Assembly (NCBI RefSeq): GCF_017591435.1
Contig: NC_059300.1
Location: forward strand, 19,914,436-19,978,435
Direction of reading: 5' to 3'
From: Portunus trituberculatus
Taxonomy: Eukaryota; Arthropoda; Malacostraca; Decapoda; Portunidae
Length of the DNA: 64,000 bases
Positions 14,962-24,737 of this stretch are shown piece after piece. The notes beneath the pieces are model-generated. The model had not been told where the DNA came from and ran no database searches. It worked only from the letters and a program-made list of their open reading frames with translations. Both the position numbers and the translations under genes were made by a program. Each line of letters opens with the position of its first letter. Within the stretch, counting starts at the first letter, position 1.

Positions 14962-15046
14962 GGGGGAGAGGGGATTTAGACAGATATAGCAAGAATGAAA
15001 GGCAATGGCGTCGAAACGCCTCATTCTCACCGTAGGAATGTTGCAT

Positions 15047-16847
15047 AACTTTTTTTTTTCTTTTTATGCAAGACGGGAGTCCAGCCAAGGGCATCAAAAG
15101 GTTAAACCCAAAGGCCCACTTTAATGCCAGCTCCCTTAAAGCTCCAAAAAGAATTACCAAATGTTTGGGATAAATGTCTTGAAACCTCCCTCTTAAAAGA
15201 AGTCCTAGGAAGATAGAAATACAGAAGCAGGCATGGAGTTCCAGAGTTTATTAGAGAAAGGTATGAATGAATGAGAGTACTGGTTAACTCCTCCATTAAT
15301 GAGTTGGACAGCTAAGGGTCAGAGAAAGAAAAAAGCCTTGTGCAGTAAGGCCGCAGGAGGAGGGGAGGCATGCAGTTAGCAAGATCAGTAGAGCAGTTAC
15401 CATGAAAATAGCCATAAAAGATATCAGGAGATGCAACATTTCGGCGGTGAGAAAGAAGCTGAAGACAGTCAGTCAGAGGAGGGGAGTTGATGACACGAAA
15501 AGCTTTTGATTCCACCCTATCTAATAAAACTGCATGAGTGTAACCTCCCCCCAAACATGAGAAGAATACTCCATACAAAGACGGATAAGGCCCTTGTACA
15601 GAGTTAGCAGCTGGAGGGGCGAGAAAAACTGGCAGACACCTCATGACAAAACTTCAAAGACGCTGTTTTAGCAAGAGATGAGATGTGAAGTTTCCAGTTT
15701 AGATTATGAGTAAAGGACAGACCGATGATATTCAGCGTGGAAGAGGGGGACAGTTGAGAGTCATTGAAGACAAGGGGATAGTTGTCTGGAAGAATGTGTC
15801 GAGTTGGAGGAATTGAGTTTTGAGGCATTGAACACTAAGTTTTATCTGCCTCAATCATAAATCTTAGAAAGATTAGAAGTCAGGCGTTCTGTGGCGTCCC
15901 TGTGTGATCTGTTTACATTCTGAAAGGTTGGTCGTCTATGAAAGGACTTGAAAAGATGTAAGGCAGTATCATCAGCGTAGAAGTGGATAGGGCAAGAAGT
16001 TTAGTTAAGATCATTAATAAATAATATAAAAAGAGTGAGTGACAGGACAGAACCCCAAGGAACACCACTGTTAATAGATTTAGGAAAAGAGCAGTGGCCA
16101 TCTACCACGGCTGCAACAGAACAGTTAGAAAAGAAATTTGAGATAAAGTTGCAGAGAAAAGGATAAAAACCGTAGGAGGCCAGTTTTGAAATCAGAGTTT
16201 TGTGCCTGACTCTATCAAAAGATTTTGATATGTCCAAGACAACACCAAAAGTTTCACCAAAATCTCTAAAGGAGGATGACCAAGACTCAGTAAGGAAAGC
16301 TAGATCAACAGTAGAGTGACCTTGACGGAAGCCTTACTGGCGATCAGATAGAAGATTGTGAAGTGACATGTTTAAGAATCTTCCTATTGAGGACAGATAA
16401 AAAAAACTTTAGACAAGAATGATATTAAAGCTATAGGGTGGTAGTTTGAAAGTTTACAGCAGTCATCCCTTTTAGGCACAGGTTAAATGTAGGCAAACTT
16501 CCAGCAAAAAAGAAAGGTAGAAGACAATATTCATAGTTGAAAGTTTGGCTTGACATGGTGCAAGCACGGAAACACAGTTTTTGAGGCCGATAGGTTCATA
16601 AGCCTTCCAAAGGTTTAGGCCAGCGAGGGCATGGAAAACATCATTACGAAGAAATAATCAGAGGGTGGAGGAGAGGGAGGGACAAGCCCAGAATCATCCA
16701 AGGTGGAGTTGTTAGCAAAGGTTTGAGGGAAGAATTCAGCTTTAGAGATAGATGAGATGGCAGTAGTGCCATCAGGATGAAACAAAGGAGGGAAAGATGA
16801 AATAAAGTTTTTGGAGATGTTTGTAGCCAGATACCAGAAGTCTTGAG
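15047..16847 (-). mobile_element. LINE J1, Jockey-like non-LTR retrotransposon, 5'-truncated
   Basis: Read on the minus strand this is the RT half of a non-LTR retrotransposon. Recognisable pieces: MDISKSFDRVRHKTLISKL (RT palm start, 16237-16180), GVPWGSVLS (usually GVPQGSVLS), FYADD catalytic box near 15980, then LNIIGLSFTHNLNWKLHISS and the C-terminal region ending near 15100. The 3' end (15047-15110) carries the family terminus, GCCAGCCAAGGGCA as read at 15082 in J4-like form, with a short A-run. Stops and frameshifts break it; no copy in the window could encode an active enzyme. The 5' edge coincides with the putative start of Gypsy B's LTR. Assignment to the Jockey clade is by motif feel. 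Confidence 0.85.
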
Positions 16848-16861
16848 TGTATCATATGTAT

Positions 16862-16981
16862 TTTGTGTATCGTGTATATCTTCATCATGTATTTCATTTC
16901 TATATATTAAGCCTGAGTGTCTTTGTGTATCGTATATATCTTCATCATGTACTTCATTTCTATATATTAAGCCTGAGTTCC
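16862..16981. repeat. 60-bp tandem duplication
   Basis: Two copies (from about 16862 and 16922) share TTGTGTATCG, ATATCTTCATCATGTA and ATATATTAAGCCTGAG with only a few substitutions. It lies in the upstream part of the putative LTR, where U3 enhancer duplications often occur. Confidence 0.9.
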
Positions 16982-17076
16982 CCACGCTTCGCGAATGTTC
17001 CATACACACCCACATTCCATTGTCACCTCACCATTCCTCAAGCCATGCCGGATCCAATCATTTTAAATCATCCATT

Positions 17077-17084
17077 TGACGTCA
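17077..17084. promoter_or_regulatory. CRE-like palindrome TGACGTCA
   Basis: Perfect 8-bp bZIP (CREB/ATF-type) site in the putative U3 of Gypsy B's LTR. Function is inferred. Confidence 0.35.
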
Positions 17085-17257
17085 CGGCGCTGGGTCGAGG
17101 TAAACCAATCACGAGGTCGTGACCCAGGCGTCTTCTCGGGACACCTGACCCACATTCACCCTCTCTCACGCTCATTCTCTGACCAGCATCTGTCCTGGAC
17201 GGACACATCATCTCCTCAGGCAAGGAAAGGCATGGGTGCTCGTATCATTGTGTGTGT

Positions 17258-17287
17258 GTATATCTACAATAGACGCATCATCAGTTC
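17258..17287 (+). promoter_or_regulatory. TATA-like box and initiator of the LTR
   Basis: TATATCTA at about 17259 lies about 24 bp upstream of the A in ATCATCAGTTCG (17281-17286), which matches the arthropod initiator TCAGTT. Transcription from there would leave about 50 bp of R-U5 before the putative primer-binding site. Confidence 0.35.
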
Positions 17288-17333
17288 GTGAGTGTTTCCG
17301 TCTTCCCTTCTCTCAAGCAATCTACATCAAACA

Positions 17334-18603
17334 CTGGTGACCATCGACTCTTTCTGATACACCACACTAACGGATACACTGGTGTGCAGCTGTGTTCCGC
17401 CCTTCTTAGCGGCGCTCGAACCTCGCGTCCATTTATCCTGTGCTCCCTTCACCACGTGTTCCTGCTACTTCCGTGACTGCCCACGTGTTCTCGCCCACAC
17501 ACACACTCACGCACACACACCCTCACGCACCCTTCTGCCGCGCCCTCTGCCATGCTTATCAGTGCTTTATGGTGACCGTCCAGGGAAATCAAGACTTCTG
17601 CCCTCGTTCTCCCCTGTCCTCGATCATCATCGGCACCACCTTCGTCAGAGCCCTCATCAGCACGCCGTGATCTGCACCTTCTCGGAGTGGTCACGTGTCT
17701 CAGCTCCGGCTCCACCTCCGTATCCGCGGTAACCACGTGGCCGCCACTTCACACGTCTTCGGCGTCCACCACCATACCACGTGAGTTCCTGCTCCCTACC
17801 TCGCCCTCCAGTCTACTGCTGTGTTCCAGTGGATCGCGCTCCACCGCTGTGTTCCTCAACTCAAGGAGCACCTTCGTCGGCAGCAGTGCACGAAACCGTG
17901 CACTCTCATCGCCTATCTACCCCCTGGTCACCCTGTCGGTGCCCTGGTCACCCTCCTGTGCTCAGAGCGCCCTTCTTACTCCAGCGACCACGTGTGTCCC
18001 TCGCTACCAGCCCGCTGTTGTCTCCGGCCACGTCGCTCATCCATCCCGCTGTATCCTCGCTCCACGTGTCGCCTCTCCCTCCGTCTTTGCTGATCAGCCA
18101 TCTCCTCCTGCAACGCCTTTATCAAGCTGTAGTTAAGTATTCATGTGTTCTGCATCCTTAAGTCTCTTATAAGTTCTCTTGCTACCACTTTGTCGTTCAC
18201 GGTATATAATTTTCCTTTCTTAATCCAGTTCCTATCAATTGCTTTATTCATTGATTGATTTCATTCATTGCTATTATTTTGATCTGTGTACATACATTCC
18301 TTAATGTTGTTGTTTTCTATTCCAGCCTTTATAATTTTATTTTTGTATGTCTTGATTTCATATATGTGTCCCTTTCTTGCATATCTTATTTAGTGTCTTC
18401 TATAAGTTTTTTTTCATCTAACCCTCCATTTTGTGACCTGTGTTCTATTTCCCGTTTTTTCTTTGTGTGTGTTATCGCGCTTCTGGTTCTCATTCCATTT
18501 TCTGCATGTTCTCTCCATTTTGTGTTCCTCTACGTGTCTACCTTCTTCCTTTCTTTTGTTTTCACGTTTTATGAAGTTTCCCCAACGCTCTCACCTCTCT
18601 ACC
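17334..18603 (+). other. leader between putative LTR and gag of Gypsy B
   Basis: About 1.27 kb, C/T-rich, then T-rich after 18140. Overlapping open frames at 17382-18161 are Pro/Ser/Cys-rich, occur in all three frames and have no motif, so I treat them as composition artefacts. The stretch is unusually long for a leader and may hold an unrecognised insertion. Confidence 0.35.
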
Positions 18604-19420
18604 ATGGCAGACGCTTCTGCTCCCACCGTCCCAACCCCACAAGTCACTCTCATCTCAGAGTCAATATCCATTCCTCCTTTCACTGGCGTCGGTTCTGAAT
18701 CCATTCATCAATTCATCCACCGCGTTGGAGAAGAATGCACACGGAGAAATGCACACTCAGATGCTGAAAAACTCGCTATCCTCAAGTCCAGAATTTGTCA
18801 TGACCCGTCTAGTCTTGCTGGCAAGCTTGTGAAGTCCGATAAATTCCCCAGTTTCGACAAGTACGAAGACTTTACCGCAGCCCTCGTCTCGCACTTCTCA
18901 AGCCACTCACTCATTCCTCAAAGTAGCAAGCTCGCTCACCTATCTCACCCGTACAACTGCAGATGTGTACAAAGCTGAGAATGTTGCGTCGTCCCTCAGC
19001 GCAGAACTCACTGACCAGCTCAAATCCTCGCAATGGTTCAATGGTGATGGTATGTTGTCTTCCGCGAATTTCAAGCGTCTCATGTCATATTTGCTTTTTG
19101 TCGTCCAGCTAGACTCTCCCACGTTTGCTATCGCGAGTGACATTGAATTCACAGAGAAGGATTTCTTGTATGATGTATGTAAAAAAATTTCAGAGAAGTC
19201 ACCCCCCGCTCCTCAGTCAGTCTCAGTCGCGCAGTTCAACCGCCAACACGCACTCACTCTCCCTCACGCGGTCGCTCCTCCTCACGCCCCTCGCATCATA
19301 CTCAGTACCGCCACCGGTCTCATTCCCGCTCCTCACGAAATGTAGTCTGTCACAGATGTGGAATTAGAGGTCACGTTGTTTAATCCTGTCACGTTGTTCT
19401 CGATGATCAAGGCCGCTCTC
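18604..19420 (+). pseudogene. gag: Gypsy B gag remnant
   Basis: The frame opens at ATG 18604 in a good context (CTCTCTACCATGG) and encodes a Gag-like start (ISIPPFTGVGSESIHQFIHR). A frameshift near 18910 moves the frame to that of 18965-19345, which continues with AENVASSLSAELTDQLKSSQ. A second shift near 19220 leads to a CCHC zinc knuckle at about 19353-19394, CHRCGIRGHVV-stop-SC, with the four ligands in C-X2-C-X4-H-X4-C spacing but a TAA inside. Gag packages the element RNA into virus-like particles; this copy is dead. Confidence 0.7.
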
Positions 19421-19700
19421 AGTTCAACCCAAATGCGTTCTGCTTGCTTCATAACAAACGCGGTCATTCCCTCACTGAATGCCGTTTGTACCAACTTCAC
19501 TGCTCCTGTAGGACCATTGTACATAAGTATATTAATCATTATAGAAATCTGAGTCAATCATGAGTGCAACAAAGTATTAGTTAGTTTTATGAAATAGAGA
19601 AGCACTGCAACCCCTGTTTAAAGGAAAAGACGAGGTCAGCATTTATACATGTTGCACCACATTACGAATGACCTATAGTATCCGCACAACCCAAGGAAAG
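19421..19700 (+). other. deletion scar between gag and integrase of Gypsy B
   Basis: About 280 bp of sequence without protease, RT or RNase H motifs lies where about 2 kb of pol would be expected. Confidence 0.5.
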
Positions 19701-20769
19701 ATCGTACTCTGTCAGCTGCGCGTATGAACTATTATTGGCCTACAATGCGCGTAGATATAGATGAGTACATTGACAAGTGTGTACAGTGCGCCCAGTATAA
19801 GGGTAGCGTACCTAAACCTGCTCCTATCTCGGAATATCCTCCACCTGAGCGACCTTGGGATGTGGTTGCTATAGACGTACTACAGCTTTCAGTTAAGAGT
19901 CGTCAGGGCTCTAAATATGTGCTGGTGATGGTTGATCACTTCAGCAGGTACGTAGTTTTAGCTCCACTTTATGATAAATCTGCCAAGGCGGTAGCTCACA
20001 CTCTAGTGACAAACCTATTCTGTCCTTACTCAGCTCCTAGAGTCTTATTAAGTGACAATGGGACAGAATTCCGCAACAATGTATTGGAGGAGATCTGTAA
20101 ACAGTTTGGCATAAAACAAACATTCACAGTAGCCTATCATCCTGCAAGCAATGGGCTGGTGGAGCGCGCGAACAGGAAAATTCTCGACGTTTTGCGCCCA
20201 GTCGTAAATGGCTTTATGGAAAATTGGGAAGATTGGTTACCTCATGTTGCTGCTAGCATAAACAGTACCGTTTGAGTCTACGGGAAAAACTCCATATTAC
20301 ATAATCTATGGAGTGGAACGACTTGTTGAGTAGTCCTCAGAACCCTGTTAACAATGTGGACGATTATGCAAAATGCCAACTCAAAGTGTTTTCAGACACA
20401 TATAAAGGAGTCACAAACAGGCTAAAAGCTTCTAAAACGGCCATGAGCTCACAGCAACACCGGCGTTCTTCACCTGTAAGAATTAAAATTGGTGATTCAG
20501 TAATGGTTAAGGTCCCTGAGAGAAACGCAAAGTTAGCTCCTAAATTTGTTGGACCACATCTGGTAGTAAACAAACTCCATGGACATAAATTTGAAATACT
20601 AGATCCATTGCTAAACACGCTGGAAGTTGTGCACTGCTATCGGCTTAAACGGACCGATGTCAAGGCTAATCTGGATTTAGTTGAAACAGTCTATGTAGAC
20701 AAAACTACTCGTCTTGGAGGTGCTCAGAGTGTATCACCCCATGATTATAACCTTCGTTCTCGTAATTAA
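19701..20769 (+). pseudogene. pol: Gypsy B integrase remnant
   Basis: The region starts with the end of an HHCC zinc-binding domain (YYWPTMRVDIDEYIDKCVQC), then the catalytic core. Counting from the Met at 19724, D51 (VVAIDVLQ), D111 (LLSDNGTEF) and E147 (GLVERANRK) are all present with the canonical 35-residue D-E gap. After a stop near 20273 and a disturbed stretch, 20308-20769 gives the C-terminal domain with a GPY/F-like motif (KLAPKFVGPHLVV) and a basic YNLRSRN end. Integrase joins element cDNA to the chromosome. The intact triad beside missing RT suggests a large internal deletion rather than uniform decay. Confidence 0.85.
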
Positions 20770-20791
20770 AGCTCTTAAATCTATTCCAAAG

Positions 20792-21066
20792 ATGTTTGCC
20801 CTCTTGGTAATCCTCGTTCTGCATGCGAGCGTCGCCTTAAAGCCTGCACTTCTCAAGCCAGGAGCTCTGACCGGTCATCTGGGAAGGGTCTATCTGGTTG
20901 AAGACGCTTTGTGGGTTACCTATCCCCATGAGTCTCTGGTGGAAATACCAGAGAGGCTTCGAGATGTTGCATGCCGGCTGAACGCGGTTTTGGGAACTTT
21001 AGAAACGGAATTCACGGACGGTTCCGGGGAGCCTACTGAGATTCTGTCCTTTTTGCATGCTAGAAT
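20792..21066 (+). pseudogene. 5' fragment of an env-like ORF of Gypsy B
   Basis: A Met at 20792, directly after the integrase frame ends, begins a hydrophobic signal-peptide-like stretch (FALLVILVLHASVAL) followed by about 75 residues of normal-complexity protein (GHLGRVYLVEDALWVTYPHE). Position 3' of integrase plus a signal peptide suits the third ORF of env-bearing, errantivirus-type Gypsy elements. It is cut off by a GTT/GGT-rich tract and lacks any transmembrane or cleavage region. The assignment rests on position and signal peptide only. Confidence 0.45.
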
Positions 21067-21173
21067 GCGCTATGGTGGTTTTGGTGGTGGTGGTGGTGAT
21101 GGTTTTGCTGCTGCTGTTGTTGTTATTGTTGGAGGTGGTGGTAGTTGTCATTTTGTTGTCATTTTTGCTGTTG

Positions 21174-21205
<32 letters not shown>

Positions 21206-21448
21206 GGTGGTGGTGGTAGATGTTGTTTTGTTGTTGTTTTTGTTGTTGTTGTTGTTGTTGTTGTTGTTGCTGTTGTTGTTGCTGGTGGTGGTGATGGTGG
21301 TCGTGGTTTGTTATTGTTGTTGTTGTTATTTTTTGTTGTTGTTGGTGGTGGTGGTGGTGGCACTTTTGTTGTTGATGTTGATGTTGATGTTGATGTTGTT
21401 ATTGTTGTTGTTGTTGCTTTAATTATTAATTTGTTGTTGTTGTTCAAC
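21067..21448. repeat. degenerate (GTT)n/(GGT)n tract
   Basis: About 380 bp of imperfect TTG/GGT trinucleotides separate the env-like fragment from the Penelope element. Long frames through it (poly-Val/Leu, poly-Thr on the other strand) are artefacts. Confidence 0.9.
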
Positions 21449-21450
21449 AC

Positions 21451-21484
21451 ATCTAATTCACTGTCCCAGGACAGTGAATTAGAT
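21451..21484. repeat. perfect 16-bp hairpin at the PLE 5' edge
   Basis: ATCTAATTCACTGTCC, a CA spacer and its exact reverse complement. The right arm runs into the Penelope reading frame, so the left arm is an inverted copy of the first bases of the element. Confidence 0.9.
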
Positions 21485-23413
21485 GCAAGTAAAGTAATTT
21501 TTAATCTCTCTGATAGGGTGTTGAATGATGAAGAAAAACAGATTCTTAAGCTAGGTTTACAATTTGGTTTTCCAACTTTGTCAATCACTACTTATACTAT
21601 GAGAAATTCATACAACAAATTTCCAAATATAAAAACAATTATGAACAATTTGACGAAGTACTTAATAAAATTAAATTTTTATCACATGAGTCGTATAAGG
21701 ATAAATCAAATAAAAGTAACTTCAATCTTAGCTTACTAGAAACCCTTAAGAAGGATAAAGATATAATTGTCACCAGAGCAGATAAAGGAAAAGGAATAGT
21801 CACATTAAATAAATCTGATTATGTCAACAAAACTAATGAAATTCTCAGTGATGACACCAAATTTAGAAAATTAAATGGTGATTGCTTTAAAATTTTCCTC
21901 AAATTAGAAGATAAACTAAATCGGTTGCTTAGGAGTATCAAAAGTAAAATACCTGATTCATGCTTTGAGTTTCTATATGCATCTGGTTCACTCCCCGGGA
22001 TACTATATGGTTTACCCAAAGTACACAAGCAAGGTTGTCCCATAAGACCTATCCTAGCAGCTACAGGTACCTTCAATTATAATTGTGCAAAATTTTTAGT
22101 TCCCATTTTCACAGTTAAAAACTCTATTGAATTCGCAAAGGAATTACAGACATTTAAGTTTACGGATTCCGTTTTTCGCTAGTTTTGACGTAAAATCCTT
22201 ATTTACAAATATCCCCCTTATTGAGACTATTGATATTTAAGTAGAAGAGTGCAACAGATTAAAATTGATTCCTTATGACCTCACCAAGAAGCATTCCGAT
22301 CCTTACTGGAGTTGGCTGTGAGGAGTCCATTTTATCTTTAATGACCAATTGTATCAACAAATAGATGGAGTAGCTATGGGTTCCCCTTTGGGACCAACAT
22401 TAGCAAATACTTTTTTATGCTATCATGAAAAAAGCTGGTTATCTGATTGTCCAACTGAATTCAAGCCAATTAAATACAACCGTTATGTAGATGATTGCTT
22501 CCTAGCATTTAAATCTAAGGAACAAGCTCATAAATTCCTTGAGTATCTAAATAATAAACATAAAAATATATCATTCACTTCCGAGTTTGAGACTAATAAT
22601 AACATCCCATTCTTAGATATAATGGTCATGAAGAATAATGGATCTCTTTCCACAGATGTGTTCAGGAAGGAAACTTATACGGGTTTGGGCTTGAATTTTG
22701 AGTCATTTGTCCCTTCCCTGTTCAAGATAAATTCCATCAAAACGTTACTACATAGAGCATACAATATTTGTAGAATTTGGCTCTTGTTCCATAATGAACT
22801 TGAAAGATTAAGACATTACTTTCATATTAATGGTTATCCCAAAGACTTAATAGAGAAACAAATTAAGAAATTTATCACCAATAAATTCGTTACTGACAAT
22901 TTTGTGAAGGATAAAACCAAAGAGGTTAGATACATTACATTGCCCTTCTCAGGACAATTTAGTTACGTAATACAATGTCTCATTTACTCAAGAAACATGT
23001 TCCGAATGTTGATTTGAGATTAATTTTTTGTTAATAAAAATACCATAGGTTCTTTATCTAAATTTAAAGATGCTATTCCTACTCCTTTGTGCTCAAAAAT
23101 TGCATATTGCTTTAGATGTCCGGACTGCATGTCACGGTATATTGGTTCCACCTGTCGGAACCTAAAAATTCGAATTTCTGAGCACTTGGGAGTATCGTAT
23201 AAAACAAATGCTAGTATCACTGAGCCTGGTTTCTCAAATATAAGAGAACACGCATTACAATGTAATCATGTTTTTACTGATCAGGACTTTAACATAAAGT
23301 ATAGGGCATATTGTAACTCAGACCTTAGGATAGCGGAATCTTTATTTATTTTAAAAGAGAAGCCAGAGTTAAATGCTACAGAACTAGCTACCAAATTATT
23401 AATTTTTACTTAA
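21469..23413 (+). pseudogene. Penelope-like element: RT plus GIY-YIG endonuclease
   Basis: In order, across frameshifts and stops: an N-terminal region (FNLSDRVLNDEEKQILKLGL), VVTRADKGKGIV-type RT motif (here VTRADKGKGIVTLNKSDY), LYGLPKVHK with PIRPILAATG, FDVKSLFTNIPL (about 22186), DGVAMGSPLGPTLANTF (22364), YNRYVDDCFLAF (catalytic YVDD, 22480), FLDIMV, and at 23087-23413 a Cys-rich start (CFRCPDC) leading into YIGSTCRNLKIRISEH, the GIY-YIG nuclease. This domain order is diagnostic of endonuclease-bearing Penelope-like elements, which copy RNA at a nicked target. Frame breaks near 21600, 22180 and 22320 make it inactive. Confidence 0.92.
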
Positions 23414-23790
23414 TAATTTCGAACTAGATGAGATAGTGTTGTTTAGCATAGTTAGGATTCGAGGTTCATATACGTGTACTTTGTTTCAACCAATCAGCAT
23501 TGAGAATTTTTGGGGGGCTAAAATATTTCTGTAATAGACTAACTGTTTTACATCATACCTTTAAATTTTCCTCTTTTTTGCATCAGCTATGACATATTAG
23601 AATATTGTGTTGGATAGGAAATTCTTAGTGAACCAATCAGATTTTGCCAGATAATGAGTAGGAGCTTATAAATATTGGTAAGCCAGTCTCCCTCCCCACT
23701 TACCAGTTAGAGGAACTAGTAACAGGACCACTGCGTCTGGTCATATTTTAAAGTTTTACGTGCGGTTTTACAGTGTTTTGTTGTACACCT

Positions 23791-24379
23791 TGTTACGTTC
23801 ACCGGTTAAATGGGTAAGATTGGCATCGGGGAGCCGGTGAACAATAACAATAAAAAAAAAAACACTGCAGGTTCAACTGGTGAGGATATGCAAAGGGGGC
23901 ACTTAAGAAGCTATTTAATAACCCAATAACAAAACACATGAAACTGACATACACATATACATATAACACACAAATAAATATAACAATAAAGAACCCAACT
24001 TAACAATACCTAACAATAATACTAATCCTATATGGAGGCAATGTGGAAAAAACGGGACGAGAGGAAGTGATACTTATGAGGTGTCGCAGTGGTGAAGTGC
24101 TGGGTGATGTGGATCCCACGGTATTCCAAGAGGCATTGTGTTCACTGGTTGAGGCCTTGACCTCGACTCACTTCCAAAAATCAGGAAGCTCGCTTAACAA
24201 TTCGCTTGAGTCGAATGGGGCCGCGTCAATCCAACTTCGGGACAGTAGCGGGGCTTCATGAGACGGTGAGGTGGAGGGTTCATAAAACGGTGACATGGAG
24301 GGGAGGTGGAGAGGTGGCGAACGAGGTAGCAAGCGGAAGAGGTGAGGGTAGTGGAGTATGTTACGGGCGGGCCGTAACA
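23791..24379. mobile_element. 589-bp solo LTR with ACCT target duplication
   Basis: It begins TGTTACG and ends CGTAACA (7-bp inverted ends with TG...CA), and is bracketed by ACCT at 23787-23790 and 24380-24383, the duplication size typical of Ty3/Gypsy insertion. Inside, GTTCACCGG (23797) and CCGGTGAAC (23833) form a stem near the left end, and AATAAA occurs at 23973 and 23985 (plus strand). There is no coding frame. A complete element that lost its interior by LTR-LTR recombination explains it best. Confidence 0.8.
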
Positions 24380-24420
24380 ACCTGAAGAAGGGATATGTAC
24401 TTTCCCGAAATGTTGTGTGA
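24380..24420 (+). ncRNA. hammerhead-ribozyme-like motif, weak
   Basis: CTGAAGA, then a GGGA...TCCC stem and GAAA, resemble the CUGANGA-stem II-GAAA core of hammerhead ribozymes known from Penelope-like elements. One extra A follows CTGAAGA and I could not confirm stems I and III. Confidence 0.25.
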
Positions 24421-24500
24421 AGTGGCTATAATGAAGATAACCGTCCTTTTGTGGGTTCTCTCTCTCCTATACCGTGTGCGCTATAGACTCCCTGTTTTCA

Positions 24501-24503
<3 letters not shown>

Positions 24504-24572
<69 letters not shown>

Positions 24573-24617
24573 TTATCTGTGTTGTCTATCTCTCCTCTAA
24601 CTCCTCCTCTGACTATA

Positions 24618-24695
<78 letters not shown>

Positions 24696-24737
24696 TTATC
24701 TGTTTGTCTATCTCTCCTCTAACTCCTCCTCCTTTGT
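24504..24737. repeat. duplicated (TA)n plus ~45-bp unit
   Basis: A (TA)n tract (24504-24569) is followed by AAATTTATCTG and TGTCTATCTCTCCTCTAACT; then a second (TA)n (24619-24692) is followed by the same sequence. The unit of about 120 bp is tandemly duplicated. Confidence 0.9.

Larger units (their letters stand above)
16848..17333 (+). mobile_element. putative 5' LTR of Gypsy B
   Basis: The segment starts TGTATCATAT where LINE J1 stops and ends ATCAAACA; CTGGTGACCATCG follows, resembling a primer-binding site. It contains a 60-bp tandem duplication, a TGACGTCA palindrome, a TATA-like box and an arthropod-type initiator. No second LTR is present in the window, so the boundaries are inferred. 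Confidence 0.4.
23414..24503 (+). mobile_element. 3' non-coding tail of the Penelope-like element, split by a solo LTR
   Basis: AT-rich tail after the GIY-YIG stop, broken at 23791-24379 by an LTR and resuming with ACCTGAAGAAGGGATATG before a (TA)n tract. Rejoined across the target duplication, the tail reads GTACACCTGAAGAAGG, resembling CTGAAGA/GAAA-type motifs near Penelope-element termini. Confidence 0.6.

Noticed and set aside
17382..18161. Several overlapping Ser/Pro/Cys-rich frames in the Gypsy B leader
   Set aside because: All three frames are open because of C/T-rich composition; no motif is present.
21148..21588. Thr/Pro/Asn-rich minus-strand frame
   Set aside because: Reverse translation of the degenerate GTT/GGT tract.
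23087..23413. GIY-YIG frame as a free-standing homing endonuclease or host nuclease
   Set aside because: It lies directly downstream of Penelope-type RT in the same orientation, the expected arrangement of that element.
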